The position numbers were made by a program, and so were the translations under genes. A stretch of 64,000 nt of DNA. Origin: Humulus lupulus (Eukaryota > Streptophyta > Magnoliopsida > Rosales > Cannabaceae). The notes below the pieces were generated by a model. The model was not told the origin of the DNA. It worked only from the letters and a program-made list of their open reading frames with translations, and did no database searches. The stretch covers positions 96,497,868-96,561,867 of the forward strand of contig NC_084797.1 in assembly GCF_963169125.1 (NCBI RefSeq), written 5' to 3'. Every line of letters starts with the position of its first letter. The stretch's first letter is position 1. This document shows, piece after piece, positions 56,540 to 64,000 of the stretch.

Positions 56540-57163
56540 TCCTGCCAGAGTATTTACCTTGACCTAGACTGAGGCTGAGGTTAGCCCCTCAAATTTCTAG
56601 TGCTGGTTCTACTTTTACTGCATTGATTGACTTAAGGGCTACTCATTCATTTGTTTTTACTAGAGTGATAGATCAATTGTGTAGACCTAGTGATTTGTAT
56701 GCTTTAGACTTTGTTGCCGACTGGGGAACTGGTAGTCTCTAGGAGATGGTTTAGAGCATTGCCAGTAGAGATAGACAGTAGGGAGTTGTGTGTGGATTTT
56801 ATTGAGCTAGCAATGGATGACATTGATATGATCCTAGGGTTGGATTGGTTATCAAAGTACAGGGCCATGATTGACTGCAAGCGCTGGATGGTGACCTTTG
56901 AACTAGAAAGGGTGGTACCCTTTGTAATTATGGGGACAGTGAGTGGACCACGAGTACCTAAGATTTTGGCATTGAAGGCTAGAGACCTAATGCAAGAGGG
57001 TTGCATAAGATTCCTAGAAAACATTATGGATACCTCCAGAGTTGTTACGGTTGGGCCAGATGAGACCAGATTGGTATGTGAGTTTCTTGATTTGTTCCCT
57101 ACGGATTCGCCAATGCTGCTGCCACACTGAGATAGTGAGTTCGTCATAAAGTTAGAACCAAGG
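56540..57163 (+). pseudogene. pol: ChrG aspartic protease and linker
   Basis: ALIDLRATHSFVFTRVIDQL has D-L-R-A where D-S-G-A is expected, so the active site is lost. Then LPTGELVVSRRWFRALPVEI, MDDIDMILGLDWLSKYRAMI and VCEFLDLFPTDSP lead to RT. Confidence 0.78.
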
Positions 57164-58360
57164 GTGGAGCTAGTATCTATAACACCTTATAGAATGGCTC
57201 CGGCAGAATTGAATGTTCTAGTGTTGTTCGTCAAGAAGAAGGATGGATCCTTAAGAATGTGTATTGACTATAGAGAGTTGAACAAGTTAACCATTAAGAA
57301 CAAGTACCCACTACCTAGGATTGACGACTTGTTTGATCAGCTACAAGGGAAGACAGTGTTCTCTAAGATTGACCTCCGGTCAGGCTACCACCAGTTAAGG
57401 ATTAAAGAGGAGGACATACAAAAGACCGCTTTCCACACGAGGTATGGACACTATGAAATTCTAGTTATGTCCTTTGGATTAACCTACACCCTAGCAGCCT
57501 TTATGGACTTGATGAATAGGGTCTTCAAGGATTATCTGGACAAGTTTGTGATCGTATTCATTGATGACATAGTGGTGTACTCTCAGCTAACAGAGCACGA
57601 GAAACATCTACGCCTGGTATTACAGTGGTTGAGGGAGCATAGGTTATATGATAAGTTCAGTAAGTGTGAGTTTTGGCTACCGCAAGTAAAATTTTTGGGT
57701 CATATTGTTACTAAGGAGGGGATTCTGGTTGACCCAAGTAAGATTGAGGCAGTGAGGGATTGGCCCAGGCCGAGAAGTGCACCATAGGTTAGGAGTTTTT
57801 TGGGATTGGCAGGGTATTATCGGCGGTTCATCGAGGGATTCTCTCGAATAGCCACACCACTAACTGAACTGACACGTAAGAAGCTAAGTATGTATGGGCA
57901 GACAGGTGTGAGAACAGTTTCAAGGAGATGAAGCAGCGACTGATCACCGCTCCAGTATTGAGTTTGTCGTCAGACAATGAGAAGTTTGTAGTCAATTGTG
58001 ATGCTTCCAGACAGGGTTTGGGGTGTGTACTGATGCAAGTTGGAAAGGTGATAGCCTATGCATCGAGATAATTGAAGAAGTACGAGCAGAGGTATCCTAC
58101 ACATGATCTGGAATTGGCAGAGGTGGTATTTGCACTTAAGGTTTGGAGACATTAATTATATGGCAACAAGTGTGAAATATACACCGACCATAAGAGTTTG
58201 AAGTTATTCTTTACTCAGAAGGATATGAATATGGGCTAGAGGCATTGGTGTTAATTGGTGAAGGATTACAATTGCGATATTCGATACCATCCTGGCAAGG
58301 CCAATGTGGTGGCTGACGCATTGAGTCGGAAGGGCCCAGGATAGTTGTTCAATTAAAGGT
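57164..58360 (+). pseudogene. pol: ChrG reverse transcriptase and RNase H
   Basis: The cleanest pol part, 57164-57787: [54 protein letters not shown], then FIDDI at about 57557-57571 (catalytic Asp-Asp kept). [20 protein letters not shown] follows. TAG at 57785 stands for an expected Gln. RNase H at 57968-58345: VNCDASRQGLGCVLMQ, YPTHDLELAEVVFALKVW, IYTDHKSLK, ending HPGKANVVADALSRK. Stops at 58069, 58153 and 58238. Confidence 0.88.
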
Positions 58361-59550
58361 AGGTACTAGATAAGTTAGCTGAAGAGATGACTAGAGCAGG
58401 TATAGAGTTGGTGGTTGGTCAGTTAGCCAACATCACTCTTCAATTTACACTCGTTGAAAGGATCAAGGAGGCATAGGAGGAGGATCCCCAGTTGAGAGAG
58501 CATAAAGACAGCGTCTTAGCCAAAGTGACTAAATACTTTTCTATTTCAGAGATGGGATTACTGAAATACAAAGGCTGAATTTGGATTCCAACGGATTCTG
58601 GATTCTGGGGCGAGATTTTAGATTAGCCTTATACCACTCCCTATTCTTTACATTCGGGTACGACGAAGATATACCAAGATTTGAGAACCCTTTATTGGTG
58701 GCTAGTAATGAAGATGGATGTGGTGGATTATGTGGCCAAGTGTTTGGCTTGTCAGCAGGTAAAAGCTTAACATAAGAGGCCAATAGGGTTGTTGCAGCCT
58801 CTAGGGATTCCAGAGTGGAAATGGGAGGATATCACCATGCATTTTGTGGTTGGATTGCCAAAGAATATGGGACAACGTTATTTAGTGTGGGTGATTGTGG
58901 ACAGGTACACCAAATCAGCCCAGTTTTTTCTTATTAAGACAACATATACTGTGGAGCAGTATGCTGAACTGTATTTATAGGAAATCATGGAGAACATGGG
59001 ACTCCGAGGACGATTGTATCTGATAGGGACCCCACCTTCACCTCCAAGTTATGGGAGAGCCTGCAGAAGGCTATGGGTAAACAGTTGCGGTTTAGTATCA
59101 CTAATCATCCTCAGATGGATGGATAGTCTGAAAGGACGAGCGAGCCTGCGTGTTGGATTTTGGGGGATCTTGGAGTAAGTATCTCCCTTTGATTGAATTT
59201 TTGTATAATAATAGTTATCAGGTGACTATTGGAGTGGCTCCTTATGGGGTGTTATATGGAAGGAAGTTTAGATCACCCATCCATTAGGATGAAAAGGGTG
59301 AGTGGAGGTATCTTGGTCCTGAGGTTGTTCAGAGGACCAAGGACGCGATTGAGAAGATGAGAGCACGAATGCTTGCCTCCCAGAGTCGGCAGAAGAGTCA
59401 CTCAGACTTGAGATGCAGGAGCATAGAGTTTCAAGTCGGTGAACATGTGTTTCTCAGCGTTTCTCCCTTGACAGGAGTGAAACGGTATGGAGTACATGGC
59501 AAGTTGAGCCTTAGGTTTGTTGACCCCTTTGAGATTCTGGAATGAGTTGG
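58361..59550 (+). pseudogene. pol: ChrG integrase
   Basis: Zinc region VAKCLACQQVKA*HKRP (about 58735). Core IPEWKWEDITMHFVVGLPKN, VWVIVDRYTKSAQFF (first Asp). After TAG 58978 and a frame change: VSDRDPTFTS (second Asp) and HPQMDG*SERT with TAG in place of Gln beside the Glu. C-terminal text MRARMLASQSRQKSHSDLR and FQVGEHVFLSVSPLTGVKRY. Confidence 0.83.
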
Positions 59551-59870
59551 AGAGGAAGCTTACAGATTGGCGATGCCCCTTTGAGGTTCATAATGTGTTT
59601 CATATATCCATCCATCAGAAGTATGTGTTTCATATATCCATCCATAATGTGTAAGTTATCAAAACTTGGAGTTGTATCAGGATTTATAGTATGTGGAGAA
59701 GCCGGTTTAGATTCTCGACCGAAACGATAAAGTCTTGCGAAGCAAGAGAATCGCCTTAGTGAAAGTGTTGTGGAGGACCATCAAACTGGATGAGGCGACT
59801 TGGGAACTTGAGACGGATATGTAGAATCGGTATCCCAAGTTATTCAGGTAATTTCAAGGAAGCTTAGAGT
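59551..59870 (+). pseudogene. pol: ChrG integrase tail with chromodomain-like remnant
   Basis: After a local 40-bp duplication (GTGTTTCATATATCCATCCAT at 59597 and 59628), the frame reads KVLWRTIKLDEATWELETDM*NRYPKLF. The E-A-T-W-E box and Y-P-x-L-F end are the chromodomain finish of plant chromoviruses, which can direct integration to heterochromatin. Confidence 0.7.
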
Positions 59871-59899
59871 GGCATTGGAGGCAACATAGGATCGAATTA

Positions 59900-61339
59900 T
59901 GATCTAAAGGTAAGGATTCCTTCCTGTTTTGAAAAGTTTATGATTTGGTTTAAGTTTCTGTAGAATTTTAAACCACTAATTCAAATTGAGTTTAGGTGTG
60001 AGTTTGGATTGGGTTTTGATGCATATATGTTGTCTATGTTGTTTATTTGGAGTTTTGGGTTCAATTGAAGCTTGGGGTACACTAGGGGAATGGTTTGGGC
60101 AAGTTTTGGCTTGGGGATAATAATGAGAAAAACCCCATTTTCTAGGTTAGCGTAGGAGCACTGCGGCGCTCTTCTTCCAAGCTGCGGCGCTGGGATGAAC
60201 CAGGGTAAGGGGCCCTAGCTGGGTGTTGCTACGCTTGTATGGCTGAGACAGGGTGCTAGGCCATTTTTAGGGCCCTTAAATTTATGTTTTTAGGGCTTAG
60301 GCCCGGGGGGGCTCAGGGACGATTTCACCACCCTATATGGGGAAAATTGGAGGTCTCGAAGCACGAGATTAGTTCTGGGGTTCAATTATAAAATCGAATA
60401 GTAACGAGGTAGTTACTTGTGTTTTGTGACTAGGTTACCCCTAGGACATGGGAGAGGATCGTACTTGGAAGTCGTGGTTGCTTGCCTGACAACTAGCACT
60501 CGATTAAAGGTAAGGAAATTGTTGTACCCGTAGAGCAGAGTGTGGGCCTATTGTTTGTATTGTAGGGCATTGCCCTATTGTCTGTATTGTAGGGCGTGAC
60601 CCTAATGTTTATGTTCAATATATATATTTAAATATCTATTGATATTATGCTATATGATGCATGTTTGTGAGTGAATAGCGAAGGCTGAGAACGACGAAGG
60701 TCGAGAACGGCAGGAAGTCGAGTACGGCAAGGGGCCAAGTTCGGTGTTGAGCATGTTGACTGTAGTCTACTAGAGCGAGACCCTGTTAGGGTGCTGGAGC
60801 CACCCTCTCAGTGAAGACTGTGAACCCAGGGCCTGGTAAAGCACCTGGGACGGCGATGGCCGCTATATGCTTAGCCCGTTGGCTGTTTTGTTATATACCG
60901 TGAATTGTCATGTATATTTTATATGCTTTTTGTTGAGTTTTCTTGCTAGGCTTCTGATCACCGGTGCTCTATGGTGTTGGTAAGGGTAAGGGAGAGGTCA
61001 ACCAACCATGGGTACGGAGAGCGTGGAACGATGGGTGCATGTTCGGCCTACCTGGCTGCCACACTAGGGTTATTTTGAGAAGATGTATTGTATTGGTTGT
61101 TTTGTCGCCTAGGTCGACCTTAGTTGTATTTTTTTGTAAAGTATTTTCTAAACAGTATTTTGGGATCCCTTCTGTATAAGTTTTCCAACATTTCAATGAA
61201 TGTCCAAATTTTATAATTAGTGATGTTAAATGAGTTTTGTTTTGGCTGAATCACACTTTTAACCTAAAACCTCGATTAGTGAGCTAATGGCACAATTTTA
61301 ACCCACTTAGTAATGGATCTAAGGAAGTAGGGCGTTACA
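59900..61339 (+). repeat. ChrG 3' LTR (5'-truncated)
   Basis: Similarity to the G families begins near AAAGGTAAGGATTCC (59912) and continues through a GC-rich block (60160-60260) and a TTTCACCACCCTAT stretch. Four 16-bp units lie at 60678-60740. The conserved GGTGCTCTATGGTG block follows, ending TAGGGCGTTACA at 61339. The TGTAAC start is missing. Confidence 0.68.
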
Positions 61340-61444
61340 AAACACACAGAAAATAACTAGGATTTCTGGCTTCGGGGGCTTGCGCTGCAGCCCTGTTCTT
61401 TAGGCACCGTGACCTGTGTGTTTGAGGAGGCTGGAAAGCCTCTA
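61340..61444. other. Short LTR-like GC-rich scrap
   Basis: GGGCTTGCGCTGCAGCCCTG and GGAGGCTGGAAAGCC resemble the GC-rich middle of G-family LTRs; too short to assign. Confidence 0.3.
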
Positions 61445-61780
61445 TGTAACGCTCTGGATAACCAAGACCGTTACACTGTGTATTTTAAATAGTGCAGGAC
61501 TTGCAAATTAAGTCATTTGACAAAAATTTGATCCTAAACTCAATAATCAGGTTAGGGTTAAAAGGGTTTGATCGTAAACGGTTAATTTTCATTCAAATAG
61601 ATGTTTAGTACATGGGATCCCAAAAATAGGGTTCAAGAGACAAATTTACAATTTTCAAAAGTCATATACAACCAGTGGCCACTCTAATGGAAAAATACAA
61701 ATTTTAGGCTCTTTTCCTTTACTTTCCCTCGGTCGTGGCGGACGAGCAACTAACAATGTACACCTTGCCCCCAAGGCTCT
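61445..61780 (-). repeat. G1 LTR 3' fragment, inverted
   Basis: TGTAACGCTCTGGATAACC at 61445 is the reverse of the end at 2077 (GGCTATCCAGGGTGTTACA). CCAAGACCGTTACACTGTG matches that copy. It is cut exactly where the next LTR starts. Confidence 0.7.
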
Positions 61781-63470
61781 TGTAACGACCCAAAATCTGC
61801 TAATAAGGCTTAACGGCCTTGATTAGTGTGTCGGGAGGGCATAAATGGGATTAGAGTGACTATTATTGATTTAAATGTGTGAGTATGTGATTAATAATGA
61901 TTATATGATAATTGATGATATTATGTGATAATATGAAATATTTATGTGATATATGTGAGGACCACATTATTATGTGGGTAGGTTTGCAGAGCACGACTCG
62001 AGGCGATCCTAGGGTCAGATAGCGGGAAAAGTCACAACGGGACTTAAAATATGACTTTGGGCAAGTCAGGGGTATTTTGGGTATCAGGTGGCTATTTAGA
62101 TTATTGGGTTATGAAAATAAATATATGGAGATATATTTGAGGTTAGGATGTCTAGGCGGGAATATTGGGGGATTTTACCATTTTTCCCTCTCGGACGGTT
62201 CCAGCACCCCGAGCTTTGGGAATTAACTTAGTGGGTAAGACAAACATAAGGAAACCCTTAGAAGGAAAAGATAAACCGACCTTATTTTCTTTCTTCAGTT
62301 TAGTTCTCTCTCTCAAGGAAAACAAAGGGAAGAAGCTAAGTGAGAATCCAAAGGAAAACAGAGGGAAATTTGGGACCTTTCAACTGGGAAATTAAGCTGG
62401 ACTTTGAGGCCTAGCTCAAGAAATAATCCAGGACTAAATCAAGACTAAGGTAAGGGTTAATCCATGTGTTTTTCTGAAGTTTAACTCTGTGTATCAATTG
62501 GTTATTGAGGTGCTGTCCAACTATTGTTTAAGGTGGAATTGAGCTGGGAAATCATTGGGAATCAACTGAGTTTTGGTTAGAGGAAGGGTTCTATCAAGAC
62601 GGTAAGCTTTATTTCATGAATTGATGATTTGGGTTTGAGTCTTTGGCTGGTCAAAATAGGGTTCTTAAGTTCTTAGAGTTTCAAGGGCTGAAAGTGAGTT
62701 TTCTATGGGTTATTGAGCTGAATTTCTGTTGAATAGTGTAGCATAAGTTGTGTAATAAGTTGTGGAAGTGTTGGGTGTTGAAGTAGGGAGCTTAGAGGTG
62801 GTTTTGGCTGAGGTTTTGAGCTTTAAAATGATGGGTTTTCTAGGCACAAAGGGAAGGGCCACGGCTCTGTTCTAGAGCGCTGTGGCCCTAGGATGATGAA
62901 AGGCCAAGGAGGCTCGGCCAAGGGTGGGCGCCGCGGCGCCCAAAGCAAGGGCCGCGGCGCGTATCTTTGTTCAAGATTGGCCTTGGTTCTGTTTTGAGGC
63001 TAGAGACGCAGCTAAGCTTCAAGGGCCGCATCCCTTGGTTGTGCACATGAACTTTTGAGGATCTTAAGCATGGGAGTGTGGTCTAGTTTGCTCGGGATTG
63101 GTTTCACCACCGTGCTTGGTGGAATTTGGATCCCCGGGAGCTAGTCTTGTCACCGAAAACCTATATTTGAATATTAATGGAACCCTATACTTTGCTTGTG
63201 ACTAGGTGATAAAGGCTTAGGCTCGGGAGCGGATCGTGCTTGAAAGGCGTTGCTCATAATCAATAACCGTACAGACTAAAGGTAAGAAAATTGCACCTGG
63301 TTGAATATATGTGACGGGACTAAGGGTTCCCTATTGTAATTGCTTTAAATGATGGTATTATGCCATGCAAGTATTTAGTGAACCAACGGCCTAAGGGTGC
63401 CAACGGTTACTCTAGCGCACAGGGCGCGGCTCGGCCACTGGTAGCCGAGGACAGCTTATTATTCAACTAG
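61781..63470 (+). repeat. G1 LTR 5' portion
   Basis: Begins TGTAACGACCCAAAATCTGC and runs to the CTCGGCCACTGGTAGCCGAG block (63431-63450), where copia DNA interrupts it near 63470. About 1.69 kb, the best copy of the LTR start. The ORF at 62165-62395 lies inside and is a shadow. Confidence 0.72.
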
Positions 63471-63962
63471 TGTTAGGTTCAATAGGTAATAACAAGTCAA
63501 TCAAGTTAATATTAGATGTACTCAAAACACGTCCCATCTGAGATATTGAGTACTTGTGTGTTACCAAGTGGAGGGTTAAAACCGAAAGGTTTTTTAATAG
63601 AGTTCAGTCTTGTAAAGACAAGTATTTTTGGTAACAAAATACTGTAAGAATTCTACCTATATGGACCTAGGGGTGGTGCCGCCCCTCATGAGAACTCAAG
63701 AACGTCCATGAATGGAAAGTGCACATGGCCATTAACGGTGCAAAGCGAGACATAGAGGTCTCAAGTGAACATCACAAAGGTGTGTGTGTTATCACCGATT
63801 TTTCATCATGAGAAGATGGTTCAATGCCTAGTGCAACCTAATTTTCGACAAATTTTGTGATAATTACACTATAGTAAAGTTCAAGTTGAAATACACTTTA
63901 CAATATGCACTAATGCAATGACTCCTATAAGAGAGAGTTCTTATTTAATCAAGTGGGGGATA
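63471..63962 (+). mobile_element. 3' end of a copia element up to its polypurine tract
   Basis: Non-coding 3' region of copia type (GGTGTGTGTGTTATCACCGA near 63779) ending in AAGTGGGGGATA at 63951-63962, a typical polypurine tract. No readable pol remains. Confidence 0.5.
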
Positions 63963-64000
63963 TGTTATATTTCAAAATATAATGATTGATTAAATAAGTG
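63963..64000 (+). repeat. Start of a copia 3' LTR, cut by the window edge
   Basis: TGTTATATTTCAAAATATAA directly after the polypurine tract. Confidence 0.55.

Larger units (their letters stand above)
53916..61339 (+). mobile_element. ChrG: Ty3/gypsy chromovirus, degenerate
   Basis: 5' LTR 53916-55165, primer site, gag-PR-RT-RNaseH-IN with a chromodomain-like tail, and a 3' LTR ending at 61339. The flanks CCAGT/AAACA show no target duplication. The two LTRs differ by an estimated 15-20% in their shared last 400 bp and each lacks different parts. The element is therefore very old, or the two LTRs come from different insertions. Probably the Tekay/Del group, judging by the C-terminus. Confidence 0.78.

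Noticed and set aside
1..64000. CRISPR array, bacterial operons, tRNA or rRNA genes
   Set aside because: The tandem repeats lack spacer structure and occur in LTRs; no cloverleaf or rRNA text was recognised; all coding is plant retroelement.

Overview
The window is plant nuclear heterochromatin made almost entirely of nested, decayed LTR retrotransposons. Plant origin is shown by Tat-lineage and chromovirus-lineage Ty3/gypsy elements, plant-type Ty1/copia pol, initiator-Met primer binding sites (TGGTATCAGAGC) and a TAA-flanked MITE. A eudicot is my guess, not something the sequence proves. I found no intact host gene, tRNA, rRNA or CRISPR array. Element names below are mine.

Layout: 1-409 copia pol fragment; ~440-2077 3' part of a chromovirus LTR; 2078-2159 scrap of element TatB; 2160-13730 TatA, a complete but mutated Tat element on the minus strand (597/598-bp LTRs, TSD ACTTT, gag-PR-RT-RNaseH-IN) with a spliced gene on the opposite strand at 3688-6156; 13731-~22790 TatB, a second minus-strand Tat element into which TatA inserted; 22806-23305 copia RT fragment; 23306-~32460 TatC, a 5'-truncated plus-strand Tat element, split by a minus-strand chromovirus gag fragment with its LTR (28250-30945) and a possible solo LTR (30946-31469); ~32470-33918 chromovirus LTR rich in minisatellites; 33919-36243 AT-rich DNA with a candidate copia LTR and a MITE; 36430-~42000 copia element CopD; 42510-44118 candidate endogenous pararetrovirus on the minus strand; 44123-53915 chromovirus-like element ChrF, whose ~4.3-kb LTR is split by an inverted 4.15-kb solo LTR of the same family; 53916-61339 chromovirus ChrG; 61340-63470 LTR pieces; 63471-64000 3' end of another copia element.

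The most notable biology is in the three Tat elements. Each carries, between integrase and 3' LTR, a gene on the opposite strand. In TatA it has its own TATA box, a spliced 5' UTR, an upstream ORF, three coding introns, an N-terminal domain of the type Pfam calls putative gypsy-type transposon (Transposase_28) and a coiled-coil C-terminus. Because this gene is antisense to the genomic RNA, its introns survive retrotransposition. A polypurine motif ACTTGGGGGGCA follows integrase in all three elements, and TatA repeats it exactly beside the 3' LTR, so the antisense gene lies between two copies. Antisense extra ORFs in Tat elements are known in outline; the intron structure and paired polypurine tracts are the parts to check for novelty.

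Every coding region carries stops or frameshifts, many of them TAG where CAG or TGG is expected, as in long-methylated DNA. All reading was by eye: boundaries marked ~ are approximate, and family assignments rest on motifs, not searches.
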